This document shows, one piece after another, positions 25,848 through 35,141 of a stretch of DNA of 64,000 nucleotides (the stretch's first letter is position 1; each line of letters starts with the position of its first letter). Under the pieces are notes generated by a model. It was not told the origin of the DNA. It saw nothing but the letters and a program-made list of their open reading frames with translations, and ran no database searches. The stretch covers positions 1 through 64,000 of the forward strand of contig NZ_JACOMF010000006.1 in the NCBI RefSeq assembly GCF_014283215.1, in the 5' to 3' direction. Origin of the DNA: Siccirubricoccus deserti (GTDB taxonomy: Bacteria > Pseudomonadota > Alphaproteobacteria > Acetobacterales > Acetobacteraceae). Made by a program: the position numbers and the translations under genes.

Positions 25848-26981
25848 TCACGCCACCTGCAACAGCCCGGCCAGCAGCTTCGCCCGCGGCACCAGGCTGT
25901 CGATCAGCAGATGCTCCTCCAGCGTATGCCCACCGGCGCCCTGCACCCCAAGCCCATCCAGGGTCGGGATGCCCATCGCCCCGGTGAAATTGCCGTCCGA
26001 GCCGCCGCCGGCGCTCTGGTGGGCAATGTCGAAGCCGATGCTCCTGGCGATGCCGCGGGCAGTGCCGTACAGCGCCATCACCCGCTCATCCGGCTCCCAT
26101 ACCGGGCGGGTGACGCCGCGGGTGACGGTCAGCTGCACGTCGTTGCCGGTGGGGCGCAGCGACAGCATCCGCTCCACCGCGGCATCGAGGTCGGCCTGGC
26201 GCTTGGCCATGGAGAGGCTCTCGGCATCGCAATAGGTGGCGACGCAATTCACCCACTGCCCGCCATGGATGACGCCGATGGAATAGGTGACGTCCTCATT
26301 GGTCATCGCCTCGATCGCCACCACCTGGCGGCACATCTCGCGGATCGCACTGCGGCCATCCGCCAGCCGCGCACCGGCATGGCTGGGCTTGCCGGTGGTG
26401 CGCAGGTTGAAGCGGGCGATGGCGTAGCGGCCGGTGACGACGCCGCCATCCGGCCGGGCCGGTTCCGGCACCAGCACCACCGCATGGCGCGCCGCCTCCG
26501 CCTCGATCAGGTCGCGGGTGGAGGGGCTGCCGATCTCCTCATCCGAAGTGAACAGCACCGTCACCGGCCGGCGCGTGGCGATGCCGGCCTTCAGCAACTG
26601 GCGGATCGCCTCCACGGCAATGTAGTTGCCGCCCTTCATGTCATAGACCCCGGGACCGAAGAGCTTGTTGCCCTCGCGCCGGAAGGGCAGCGGCTCCAGC
26701 GTGCCCATCGGATGGACGGTGTCGAGGTGCCCCATCACCAAGATGCCGAGTTCCTGCGAATTCGGATGCGGGAAGCTGGCGCGTACGCAGGGGCCGCAGC
26801 CCATGCGGCCGGGGATGGTCCCGATCCGCGCGCCGAGCAGCGCCAGGTCGCGCGCGGCGACATCCATCATCCGGGCGACGGCGGCGGCATCGAAGGTCGG
26901 GCTTTCGCATTCCACCCAGCGGCGCAGGCCGGGGATCATCGCCTCGGCGTCGAATGGCAGATCGAGGACGGGCGCGGTCAT
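25848..26981 (-). CDS. M20-family metallopeptidase (carboxypeptidase G2 / ArgE-DapE type)
   Basis: 377 residues of the di-zinc M20 group. Ligands: His85 in MGHLDTVHP with Asp87 assisting, Asp114 in YDMKGG, Glu148-Glu149 in TSDEEIGS (general base and ligand), Glu173 in PEPARPDGG and His352 in GAGGHTLEEH. The dimerisation domain lies about 185-295 (TGKPSHAGARLADG). The pattern is closest to glutamate carboxypeptidases that trim acyl- or peptide-linked amino acids. No signal peptide is seen, so the protein is cytoplasmic. Divergent from the TauD-like gene, with 117 bases for both promoters. Confidence 0.85.
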   Translation of the reverse strand: MTAPVLDLPFDAEAMIPGLRRWVECESPTFDAAAVARMMDVAARDLALLGARIGTIPGRMGCGPCVRASFPHPNSQELGILVMGHLDTVHPMGTLEPLPFRREGNKLFGPGVYDMKGGNYIAVEAIRQLLKAGIATRRPVTVLFTSDEEIGSPSTRDLIEAEAARHAVVLVPEPARPDGGVVTGRYAIARFNLRTTGKPSHAGARLADGRSAIREMCRQVVAIEAMTNEDVTYSIGVIHGGQWVNCVATYCDAESLSMAKRQADLDAAVERMLSLRPTGNDVQLTVTRGVTRPVWEPDERVMALYGTARGIARSIGFDIAHQSAGGGSDGNFTGAMGIPTLDGLGVQGAGGHTLEEHLLIDSLVPRAKLLAGLLQVA

Positions 26982-27098
26982 GTTGCAAGTGCCTCCTGGC
27001 GCGGGTCGAGTGGTGAGCCTCGCGCCTCCGGCACCTGGCTACAACCCCGGTGATGCGGTTGATGCGTCAGAGGGGGCGGTGCTGCTAATCTGTCGCCC

Positions 27099-28022
27099 AT
27101 GACCCCACCCCCCCGCCTCACCCCCCAGGCCGGGCCGGCCATCTGGACCGGTGCCGCGCTCACCCCGTCGGACTGGATGCTGCCGGTCGGCGCCGAGATC
27201 GCGGCCGACCTGGCTGCGGCCCTCGCCGAGGATGGCGCAGGGCTGCTCCGGCTCACGCCGCTGCTGCACCAGGTTGCCGAGCGGCTGGAGCATGGCCGCG
27301 GCTTCGTGCTGCTGCGCGGCCTTAACCTCGACCGCCTGCCGGATGCCGGGGCGGCGCTGTTGCTGCTCTGCCAGCAGCTTGGCACCGCCCTGCCGCAGGA
27401 TGCGACCGGCAGCCTGATCGGCCGCCTCGCCGGCCCCGGCGCCGCCGCCGAGGCGCCCACCCGCTTCCATGCCGATCCCGCCGATGCGGTGGCGCTGCTC
27501 TGTCTGCAGCAGCCGCGCGAGGGCGGTATGGTGACGCTGGTCTCCGCCCCGGCGCTGCACAATGCGCTGATGAAGCTGGATCGCGCGGCGCTGGCCACCT
27601 TGCACCAGCCGCTGCCGCACCTCGGCGCGGAGGAGCCATTGTCGCTGCCGGTGTTCAGCACGGCGAGCGGCGCCTTCGTCGGCCGCTATGACCGCGACGC
27701 GATGCTGGAGCCGGCGCTCGACGCCGCGCAGCAGGCGGCGCTGGCGGCGCTGGACGCCACGGCGGCGGCGCCGGGCCAGGCGCTGTCCATCCCCCTGCAT
27801 GCCGGCGATCTGCTGTTTTACAACCCGCATCTCGTCTGGAAGCAGGTGAGTGCCGGCGAGGCGGCGACCTCCGACGCGGCGGAACGGCAGTTGCTTCGGC
27901 TCTGGCTGGCGATGCCGGGTTCGCGCGCACTGCCGGAGAGTTTCCGGCCGGTGTTCGGCGAGACCGCGGCGGGCGCGCCGCGTGGCGGCATGCCGGTGGC
28001 CACGGGCATGGTCGGCGGCTGA
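27099..28022 (+). CDS. TauD/TfdA-type Fe(II)/2-oxoglutarate oxygenase homologue
   Basis: 307 residues. The facial-triad start His124-x-Asp126 is visible in RFHADPADAVALLCL, a form typical of one TauD branch. The distal His is probably His244 in LLFYNPHLVWKQ, and Arg263 or Arg267 in RQLLRLWLAMPGSRALP should bind 2-oxoglutarate. RGFVLLRGLNLDRLP near residue 70 is the usual N-terminal block. Ala/Leu richness makes the middle hard to read. It likely oxidises an unactivated carbon in a scavenged compound. It lies 112 bases before the racemase homologue on the same strand. Confidence 0.72.
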   Translation: MTPPPRLTPQAGPAIWTGAALTPSDWMLPVGAEIAADLAAALAEDGAGLLRLTPLLHQVAERLEHGRGFVLLRGLNLDRLPDAGAALLLLCQQLGTALPQDATGSLIGRLAGPGAAAEAPTRFHADPADAVALLCLQQPREGGMVTLVSAPALHNALMKLDRAALATLHQPLPHLGAEEPLSLPVFSTASGAFVGRYDRDAMLEPALDAAQQAALAALDATAAAPGQALSIPLHAGDLLFYNPHLVWKQVSAGEAATSDAAERQLLRLWLAMPGSRALPESFRPVFGETAAGAPRGGMPVATGMVGG

Positions 28023-28133
28023 GGCGCCGCCGGAGCGTGATCGCCTGAGATTGGAACAACCGAAGGCGCGAAGCACGCGACCGGTGCAATGCGGCGCTAC
28101 GGCAGCTGCGCAGGGCAAGCGAGGACGGAAGCG

Positions 28134-28865
28134 ATGCGGCTGCTGGTGGCGAATGCGAATACGACCGAGGCGATCACCGCGCTCTGCGCCGCGGCGGCGC
28201 GGGAGGCCGCCAGCCCCGGCACCGAGATCATCCCCGCCACCCCGCGTTTCGGTCCGGCGGTGATTGCCACCCGCGCCGAGAACATCATCGCCGGCCATGC
28301 GCTGCTGGAGCTGCTGGCCGTGCACGCCGGCCAGGTGGATGGCGTGCTGCTGGCGGTCAGCCACGACACCGCGCTGGAGGCAGCGCGGCAGATGATGCCC
28401 TGCCCGGTGGTGGCGATGACCGAGGCGGCCTGCTTCGCCGCCTGTCTCGCCGGCGGGCGCTTCGGCCTGATCACCTTCGGCAGCACCGAAACCTACCGCG
28501 AGCGCATTGCCCAGCACGGGCTGGCGGCGCGGCTGGCCGGGCTGGCCAGCGTCGACGCCACTCCGCAGGAGGCGGTGCGCGACCCGGAGGGTGTCGCCCG
28601 GAAGCTGCAGGCCGGCCTCGCCGAGCTGGTCGGGATGGGCGCCGATGCGGTGGTGCTGGGCGGCGCGGCGCTGGCCGGCATGGCGCCGAAGCTGCAGCCG
28701 GACAGCCCGGTGCCGCTGCTGGACGGCATCGCCTGCGGGGTGCGGCTGCTGGAGATGCTGGTCAGCCTTCGCCTGCCGAAGCCGCGCCAGGGCAGCTTCG
28801 CCGCGGCGCGGGGACGTGAGACCGGCGGGGTGGCTCCGGCACTGGCGGCGCTGCTGCGAGGGTAA
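28134..28865 (+). CDS. Asp/Glu/hydantoin racemase-family protein lacking the usual cysteine pair
   Basis: 243 residues starting MRLLVANANTTEAIT, a family hallmark, behind GAGGACGGA. The fold blocks are clear: DGVLLAVSHDTALEAAR, PVVAMTEAACFAACLAG, RFGLITFGSTETY and ADAVVLGGAALAGMAP. Classic members carry a catalytic Cys in each half. Here position 76-78 reads Ser-His-Asp where CFGD-like text is expected, and Gly176-Gly177 sits at the second site. The enzyme may be a non-racemase of the family (for example a decarboxylase- or isomerase-like branch) or inactive. Converges with the receptor array 12 bases on. Confidence 0.74.
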   Translation: MRLLVANANTTEAITALCAAAAREAASPGTEIIPATPRFGPAVIATRAENIIAGHALLELLAVHAGQVDGVLLAVSHDTALEAARQMMPCPVVAMTEAACFAACLAGGRFGLITFGSTETYRERIAQHGLAARLAGLASVDATPQEAVRDPEGVARKLQAGLAELVGMGADAVVLGGAALAGMAPKLQPDSPVPLLDGIACGVRLLEMLVSLRLPKPRQGSFAAARGRETGGVAPALAALLRG

Positions 28866-28877
28866 GGCCGCCTTGCT

Positions 28878-29864
28878 TCAGTCGATCTTTGCCCCGGAGG
28901 CCTGCACCACCTCCGCCCAGCGGCGGATCTCCTCGGTGATGAAGCGCTGGTAGCTCTCCGGCGAGGTGCCGCCGCCCTCGGTCAGGCCCGGCGGCGCGCC
29001 GCCGAGCTCGGCGAGCCGGGCGCGGTAGCCGGCATCGCGGGTGACGGCGTCGATCTCCCGCCCCAGCCGCGCCACCACCGCCGGCGGGGTGCGGGCCGGC
29101 GCCTGCAGGCCGAACCAGGCGGTCGCCTCGAAATCCGTCAGCCCGGCCTCATGCAACGAGGGCACCTCTGGCAGCACCGCGGCACGCCCGCGGCTGGTCA
29201 CCGCGATCGGCCGCAGCCTGCCGTCCCGGACATGGCCGATGACCGAGGGCATGTTGTCGCAGCCGCAGTCCAGCCGCCCGGCCACGGCTTCGACCAGCAT
29301 GGGCCCGGCGCCGCGGAAGGGCACGTGGTTGATGTTCGTCCCCGTGCGGGTCTTGAACATCTCCATGGTCATGTGCGGGCTGCCGCCGCTGCCGGCGCTG
29401 CCGTAGTTCAGCGCCCCCGGCCGCGCCTTGGCCAGGGCGATCAGCTCCGCCACGTTCCGCACCGGCGCCGAGGGATGCACGAAGATCAGGTTCGGCACCT
29501 TGGTGAGCAGCCCGAGGGCGGCAAAATCCTCCGGCTTCACCGGCATGCGGTCGCCGAAGAGGCTGTAGTTGATTGCCGTGGTGGCGATGTTGGAGGTCAG
29601 CAGCGTATGGCCGTCCGGCTCGGACCGGGCGACGATCTCGGCGGCGATGTTGCCGGTGGCGCCGGGCCGGTTCTCCACCAGTACCGGCTGGCCGAGCCGA
29701 GGCGTCAGCCGCTCCGCCGCCAGGCGGGCGGCGATGTCGGTGGTGCCGGCCGGCGGGTAGCCGACCAGCAGCCGGATCGGCCGCGAAGGGTAGCCGTCCT
29801 GCGCCAGCGCGGGCATTGCCAGCGGGGTGGCGAGGCCGGTCAGCAACAGGGAACGGCGGTGCAT
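28878..29864 (-). CDS. TTT-family solute receptor, array copy 4 (last in transcript order)
   Basis: About 328 residues: twin-Arg-like signal (MHRRSLLLTGLATPLAMPALAQ), IRLLVGYPPAGTTDIAAR, VLVENRPGATGNIAAEIVAR, DGHTLLTSN, SPHMTMEMFKTRTG, DNMPSVIGHVRDGRLRPIAV and C-terminal RWAEVVQASGAKID. The last copy in transcript order of a four-gene run reading leftwards, starting 5 bases after the stop of the gene before it. No TctA/B nearby. Confidence 0.88.
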   Translation of the reverse strand: MHRRSLLLTGLATPLAMPALAQDGYPSRPIRLLVGYPPAGTTDIAARLAAERLTPRLGQPVLVENRPGATGNIAAEIVARSEPDGHTLLTSNIATTAINYSLFGDRMPVKPEDFAALGLLTKVPNLIFVHPSAPVRNVAELIALAKARPGALNYGSAGSGGSPHMTMEMFKTRTGTNINHVPFRGAGPMLVEAVAGRLDCGCDNMPSVIGHVRDGRLRPIAVTSRGRAAVLPEVPSLHEAGLTDFEATAWFGLQAPARTPPAVVARLGREIDAVTRDAGYRARLAELGGAPPGLTEGGGTSPESYQRFITEEIRRWAEVVQASGAKID

Positions 29865-29869
29865 CGGCT

Positions 29870-30850
29870 CTACTCCACCTTGGCGCCGCTGCGGCGCACG
29901 ACCTCCGCCCATTTCATCCGCTCGGCGGCGAGGAATTGCTCGAAAGGCTCGGGGGCGGTGCCGCCATCCGGCGTCAGCGCCGGCAGCTCGCCGCCCAGCT
30001 CCGCCATCCGGGCGCGGAATCCCGGGTCGCGCGCCACCGCATCCAGCTCCCGCCCCAGCCGGGCGATAACCGGCTTCGGCGTTGCCGCCGGGGCCAGCAC
30101 GCCGAACCAGGCGGTCGCCTCGAAGCCCTTCACCCCGGCCTCATCCAAGGTCGGCACATCCGGCAGCACGGCGCTGCGCCTGGCGCCGGTGGTGGCCAGC
30201 GCCCGGAGCTTGCCGTCCTTGATGAAGGCCAGGGCGGAGGGGATGTTGTCCATCCCGGCATCGACCCGCGCGGCCATCAGCTCGGTCAGCATCGGCGCGC
30301 TGCCGCGATAGGTCACATGGGTCATCTCGGCCCCGGTCATCAGCTTGAACAGCTCGCCGCAGACATGTGGCGAGGAGCCGATGCCGGCGGTGCCGTAATT
30401 CAGCCCGCCGGGCTGGCGCTTCGACAGCGCCACCAGCTCGGCGATGCTGCGGGCGGTGGAGCCGGGCGGCACCATCAGCACATTCGGCACCCGCATCAGC
30501 AGGCCGACGGCGGCGAGGTCCTGCGGCCGGTAGGGCATGCGGTCGCCATAGACGGCGAAATTGATCGCCCCGGTGCCGATGGTGGTCAGCAGCATGGTGT
30601 AACCATCGGGCTCGGCGCGGGCGACGAACTCGGCGCCGACATTGCCGCCGGCGCCGGGCCGGTTCTCCACCACCACCGGCTGGCCGAGGCGCTTCCCCAG
30701 GAGCTCGGCGGCCAGCCGCCCGGTCAGGTCGGTGGTGCCGGCCGGGGTGAAGGGAACGACGAGGCGGATGGGGCGGTTCGGCCACTCCGCCTGGGCAAGC
30801 GCCGCCGCCGGGAGCAGGGCGGGGAGGGCGAGCAGGCTGCGGCGGCGCAT
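29870..30850 (-). CDS. TTT-family solute receptor, array copy 3
   Basis: About 326 residues: MRRRSLLALPALLPAAALAQ signal, IRLVVPFTPAGTTDLTGRL, VVVENRPGAGGNVGAEFVAR, DGYTMLLTT, SPHVCGELFKLMTG, MDNIPSALAFIKDGKLRALA, and C-terminal KWAEVVRRSGAKVE shared with its neighbours. It starts 4 bases after the stop of the next copy upstream, so the array is read as one message. Same C-terminal ending as copies 1 and 2 points to local duplication. Confidence 0.88.
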   Translation of the reverse strand: MRRRSLLALPALLPAAALAQAEWPNRPIRLVVPFTPAGTTDLTGRLAAELLGKRLGQPVVVENRPGAGGNVGAEFVARAEPDGYTMLLTTIGTGAINFAVYGDRMPYRPQDLAAVGLLMRVPNVLMVPPGSTARSIAELVALSKRQPGGLNYGTAGIGSSPHVCGELFKLMTGAEMTHVTYRGSAPMLTELMAARVDAGMDNIPSALAFIKDGKLRALATTGARRSAVLPDVPTLDEAGVKGFEATAWFGVLAPAATPKPVIARLGRELDAVARDPGFRARMAELGGELPALTPDGGTAPEPFEQFLAAERMKWAEVVRRSGAKVE

Positions 30851-30854
30851 GGCG

Positions 30855-31844
30855 CTATTCCACCGTCGCGCCGGATTTCCGCACCACCTCGCCCCATTTG
30901 GCGATCTCGGCCTTGATGAAGGCCTCGAAGGCCGCGGGCGTGGTGCCGCCATCCGGCGTCAGCCCAGGGGCCATGCCGCCGAGGTCCATGATCTTCGCCC
31001 GCGTCGCCGGCTCCTTCACGATGGCGTCGATCTCGGCGCCGAGCCGGTCGATGATCGGCCGCGGGGTGCGCGCCGGCACCTGCAGGCCGAACCAGGCGGT
31101 CGCCTCGACATCGGGAAAGCCGGCCTCGGCGGTGGTGGGCACGTCCGGCAGCGCCGGGCTGCGCGCCTTGGTGGTCACCGCCAGCGGCCGCAGCCTTCCA
31201 TCGCGCAGATGGCCGATGACCGAGGGCATGTTGTCCACCGCCACCTCGATCCGCCCGGCGATCACCTCCTGCAGCATGGGGCCCGAGCCGCGGAAGGGCA
31301 CGTGCTGCATCTGGATCCCGGCGACGGTCTTCAGCAGCTCCCCGGTCAGGTGCAGCGAGGTGCCGGCGCCGGAACTGCCGTTGTTCAGCTTGCCCGGATT
31401 CGCCTTGGCGTAGTCCACCAGCTCCTTCAGGGTGCGGACCGGCAGGCTGTTGGTGACGAAGATCACGTTCGGCACCTGCAGCATGAGGCCACAGCCGGCC
31501 AGCTCCTCCGGCTTGTAGGGCATCTTGGCGCCATAGAGGCTGTAGTTGATGGCGCCGGAGGAGACCGTGCCCATCAGCATCGTGTAGCCATCCGGATCGG
31601 ATTTCACCACGACGTCGGAGCCGACGTTGCCGCCGGCGCCGGCCCGGTTCTCCACCACCACCTGCTGGCCGAGCCGCTGGGTCAGGCGTTCGGCCAGGAT
31701 GCGGGCGGCGATGTCGGTGGTGCCGGCCGGCACGAAGGGCACGATCAGGCGGATGGTGCGGTTCGGCCAGTCCGACTGGGCCTTCGCGGCAGGCGCGGCG
31801 AGCAGGGTGGCGGTGGCGGTAAGGACGGCGCGGCGAGTCAGCAT
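30855..31844 (-). CDS. TTT-family solute receptor, array copy 2
   Basis: 329 residues: MLTRRAVLTATATLLAAPAAKAQ signal, IRLIVPFVPAGTTDIAARI, VVVENRAGAGGNVGSDVVVK, DGYTMLMGT, SLHLTGELLKTVAG, DNMPSVIGHLRDGRLRPLAV, and C-terminal KWGEVVRKSGATVE. Several blocks are nearly the same as in the copy at 28878, so the pair looks like recent paralogues. A 63-base gap separates it from the first copy. Confidence 0.88.
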   Translation of the reverse strand: MLTRRAVLTATATLLAAPAAKAQSDWPNRTIRLIVPFVPAGTTDIAARILAERLTQRLGQQVVVENRAGAGGNVGSDVVVKSDPDGYTMLMGTVSSGAINYSLYGAKMPYKPEELAGCGLMLQVPNVIFVTNSLPVRTLKELVDYAKANPGKLNNGSSGAGTSLHLTGELLKTVAGIQMQHVPFRGSGPMLQEVIAGRIEVAVDNMPSVIGHLRDGRLRPLAVTTKARSPALPDVPTTAEAGFPDVEATAWFGLQVPARTPRPIIDRLGAEIDAIVKEPATRAKIMDLGGMAPGLTPDGGTTPAAFEAFIKAEIAKWGEVVRKSGATVE

Positions 31845-31907
31845 GACGTGGCAGTTTCCCCGGTTTGATGAAACCTAGCACGCTAACGGGTCGGTCCGTC
31901 CACCCGG

Positions 31908-32936
31908 TCAATCCACCTTGGCACCGGACCGGCGGATGACCTCGGCCCATTTGACGTTCTCCGCCTCGCAGAAGGCGGCGAAATCGGCGATGCTGCCGGC
32001 GCGCAGCCGGGCGCCCACCATATCCGCCTTGGCCTTTGCCGCGGGCTCGGCCGAGAGGCTCCGCACCTCGGCGTTCAGCCGGTCGATGATCGGCTGCGGC
32101 GTGCCGCGCGGCGCCTGCAGCCCGAACCAGGCGGTGGCGTCGAAGCCCGGCAGGCCGCTTTCGGCCACCGTCGGCACGTCCGGCAGCGCCGGGGTGCGTT
32201 CCGGGCTGGTGACTGCCAGCGCCCGCACCTGGCCGCCGCGCAGCAGGGCGATGGCCGAGGGCAGGTTGTTGACCGACAGGTCGATCCGCCCGCCGAGCAG
32301 CTGGTTGACGCTGTCGGCGCCGCCGCGGAAGGGCACGTGCAGGATGTCGACATTGGCCTGCGCCTTCAGCATCTCGCCCGAGAGATGCAGGCTGCTGCCG
32401 ATGCCGGAACTGGCGTAGCTCAGCTCCCCCGGCCGGGCGCGGGCCGCGGCCAGCAGGTCGGCGAGAGTCTTCAGCGGGCTGTCGGCGCGCACCACCACCA
32501 CGTTCGGCACATCGGCGAACAGCACGATGGGCACCAGGTCCTCCGGCCGCCAATTGATCCGGGCGTGCAGGTGCGGCAGGATGGCGACGGTGCCGATCGA
32601 GGCGAACATCAGGGTATAGCCGTCCGGCTCCGCCCGCGCCGCCTGTTCGGCGGCGATGACGCCGGCGGCGCCGCCGCGGTTCTCAGCCACCACCGGCTGG
32701 CCGAGCCGGGTGCCGAGCCCATCCGCCATGATCCGCGCCAGCAGGTCGGTGGTCCCGCCGGCCGGGAAGGGAACGATCATTCGGATCGGCCGGGAGGGCC
32801 ATGGGCCGCCCGCCGTGGCGCCGCCGCCCTGGGCAGCCGCCCCCGGGACGATGGCGGCGGTCGCCATGAGGCCGAGGCCGGTTGCAAGCATCTGCCGCCG
32901 CGTGGCACCGCCCGCAGGCCCGAACATGTCACTCAT
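31908..32936 (-). CDS. TTT-family solute receptor, array copy 1 (promoter-proximal)
   Basis: 342 residues from the ATG at 32936 (GGAG 9 bases upstream). A longer N-terminus precedes the export signal (MSDMFGPAGGATRRQMLATGLGLMATAAIV), then IRMIVPFPAGGTTDLLARI, VVAENRGGAAGVIAAEQAAR, SLHLSGEMLKAQAN, NNLPSAIALLRGGQVRALAV and C-terminal KWAEVIRRSGAKVD. First gene of the leftward array; the 273 bases to the divergent exporter gene should hold its promoter. Confidence 0.88.
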   Translation of the reverse strand: MSDMFGPAGGATRRQMLATGLGLMATAAIVPGAAAQGGGATAGGPWPSRPIRMIVPFPAGGTTDLLARIMADGLGTRLGQPVVAENRGGAAGVIAAEQAARAEPDGYTLMFASIGTVAILPHLHARINWRPEDLVPIVLFADVPNVVVVRADSPLKTLADLLAAARARPGELSYASSGIGSSLHLSGEMLKAQANVDILHVPFRGGADSVNQLLGGRIDLSVNNLPSAIALLRGGQVRALAVTSPERTPALPDVPTVAESGLPGFDATAWFGLQAPRGTPQPIIDRLNAEVRSLSAEPAAKAKADMVGARLRAGSIADFAAFCEAENVKWAEVIRRSGAKVD

Positions 32937-33209
32937 TCCTGGTCGCTCCCCAGCCTTGGGGAACTCACGCCCCCGTTTGCCGATCATTCCCAATTCCTGC
33001 CGCACCATGGGGGCGGCAGGCAAGCCTTGCCGGTGGCATGCGGGGGAAGCTAGAGCGGATCGCGGAGGGGCGCGACCACCTCGGAGCGTGAATCCGCTCT
33101 ACAAGCAGCGGGCTGCGGTGGATTGGCGTTCAGACATGAGCGCAATCCGCTGCAGGCAACGTCGCGGCACCGGCCCACGCCGGGCCGGAAGGCAAGCAGG
33201 GACCGCCGG

Positions 33210-35000
33210 ATGCATTTTACCAGGCTTTACGGACGGGTACTTGGGCTGTTGGCGGCGGACCGGTGGGTTGCCATCGGTTTGGCCACGGCCAATGCCGCGC
33301 TGGCCGGGCTGCTGTTCCTGGAACCGGTGCTGTTCGGCCGGGTGGTCGATGTGCTGTCGCACTCCCTCAGCATGCCGCGCAGCACGGTGTGGGAGCAGGC
33401 GCTGGCGCTGCTGGCGCTGTGGGGCGCGGTCGGGCTGTCCGGCATCGGCGCCAATGTCGCCGTCTCGCTGCTGGCCGACCGCATGGCGCACCGCAACCGG
33501 CTGGCCGCCATGCATCGCTTCTTCGAGCATGTGATCGCGCTGCCATTGTCGTTCCACGGCGATGTGCAGTCGGGCCGGCTGATGAAGGTGATGCTGGTCG
33601 GCTCCGACAACCTGTTCAGCATGTGGCTGTCATTCTTCCGCGACCACATGTCGACCTTCGTCGCCATCCTGATTCTGCTGCCGCTGACGCTGGCAATGAA
33701 CTGGCGCCTGTCGCTGCTGCTGATCGGGCTGGTGGTGGTGTTCAGCGTCATCACCGCCTTCGTCATCCAGAAGACCGAGGCGGCGCAGGGCGAGGTGGAG
33801 CGGTTCCAGACCCGCCTAGCCGGAAATGCCCAGGATGCGCTGGCCAATGTGATGGTGGTGCAGTCCTTCACCCGGCTCAGCAGCGAAGCCCGGATGTTCG
33901 GCGACATCGTCCGCCAGGTGCTGGACCATCAATTCCCGGTGCTGAACTGGTGGGCCGTGGTGAATGTCCTGACCCGGGCCGCGAGCACCATCACCACCAT
34001 CTCGATCTTCGTCCTCGGCACCGTGCTGCACCTGGACGGCAAGGCGACGGTCGGCGAGATCGTCAGCTTCATGGGCTTCGCCACGCTGCTGATCGGCAAG
34101 CTGGAGGGGGCGGTGGCCTTCGTCTCACGGCTGGTGTTCCAGGCCCCGGCCATCCAGGAATTCTTCGAGGTGATGGACGCCACCAGCAGCGTACCGGAGA
34201 AGCCCGGCGCGCTGGCGCTCGGCCGGGTCGAGGGGGCGGTGGCGTTCGAGCGGGTGGCCTTTGCCTACCCCGGCGGGTCGCGCATCCTGACCGATGTGGA
34301 TTTCGTCGCGCCGCCCGGCCGCACCATCGCCCTGGTCGGCCAGACCGGCGCCGGCAAATCCACCGCCATGGCGCTGCTGCAACGGCTATGGGACCCGGTG
34401 GAGGGCCGCATCACCGTCGACGGCCACGACCTGCGCGACATCACGCTGGAAAGCCTGAGGCGCAACACCGGCGTCGTGTTCCAGGAGAGCATGCTGTTCA
34501 ACCGCACCATCCGCGACAACCTGCTGGTCGGCCGGCCGGAGGCAACGCAGGAGGAGCTGGAGTCCGCCTGCCGCATGGCCGAGGCGCATGATTTCGTCAT
34601 CCGTCAGCCGCGCGGCTACGACACCCAAGTAGGGGAGCGCGGCTCCAGCCTTTCGGGCGGCCAGCGGCAGCGGCTGGCGATCGCCCGCGCCCTGCTGAAG
34701 GATCCGCCGATCCTGATCCTGGACGAGGCGACCAGTGCGCTCGACGCCGCCACCGAGGCGCGGGTGCAGCGGGCGCTGAAGGCGCTGATGGCCGGGCGCA
34801 CCACCTTCATCATCGCCCACCGGCTGTCCACCGTGCGCGACGCCGACGAGATCCTGGTGTTCGAGGGCGGCCGCATCGTCGAGCGCGGCAGCTTCGACGC
34901 GCTGGTGCGCGAGGGCGGCCGCTTCGCCGAGCTGGTGCGGACCCAGCTCAACACCGATGTGGCGGTGCCGGCAGCGGCGGCGGTGAAGGCGGCGGAATGA
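33210..35000 (+). CDS. ndvA: NdvA/ChvA-like cyclic glucan ABC exporter
   Basis: 596 residues, family length. The N-terminus MHFTRLYGRVLGLLAADRW and EPVLFGRVVDVL match NdvA, the inner-membrane exporter of cyclic beta-1,2-glucan in rhizobia and relatives. A six-helix exporter domain (to about 310) is followed by an ATPase domain: Walker A GQTGAGKST, signature LSGGQRQR, Walker B ILILDEATSALD and IIAHRLST. No glucan synthase (ndvB) gene is in the window, so the cargo is inferred. The upstream in-frame ATG at 33123 adds residues outside the family. Confidence 0.83.
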   Translation: MHFTRLYGRVLGLLAADRWVAIGLATANAALAGLLFLEPVLFGRVVDVLSHSLSMPRSTVWEQALALLALWGAVGLSGIGANVAVSLLADRMAHRNRLAAMHRFFEHVIALPLSFHGDVQSGRLMKVMLVGSDNLFSMWLSFFRDHMSTFVAILILLPLTLAMNWRLSLLLIGLVVVFSVITAFVIQKTEAAQGEVERFQTRLAGNAQDALANVMVVQSFTRLSSEARMFGDIVRQVLDHQFPVLNWWAVVNVLTRAASTITTISIFVLGTVLHLDGKATVGEIVSFMGFATLLIGKLEGAVAFVSRLVFQAPAIQEFFEVMDATSSVPEKPGALALGRVEGAVAFERVAFAYPGGSRILTDVDFVAPPGRTIALVGQTGAGKSTAMALLQRLWDPVEGRITVDGHDLRDITLESLRRNTGVVFQESMLFNRTIRDNLLVGRPEATQEELESACRMAEAHDFVIRQPRGYDTQVGERGSSLSGGQRQRLAIARALLKDPPILILDEATSALDAATEARVQRALKALMAGRTTFIIAHRLSTVRDADEILVFEGGRIVERGSFDALVREGGRFAELVRTQLNTDVAVPAAAAVKAAE

Positions 35001-35141
35001 CCGGGCCGGGCCCAACCGCAACTCTTCTCGGTCCGGTCGCTTTTGCTTGCTTTCCGGCACGGCGGGGGCGCAGCCTGCCGGCCTAGGCCGCGGCTCGCTG
35101 GCCGCCCCGTGCCATGTGCCCCCGGCCCAGGGAGGTTACGC

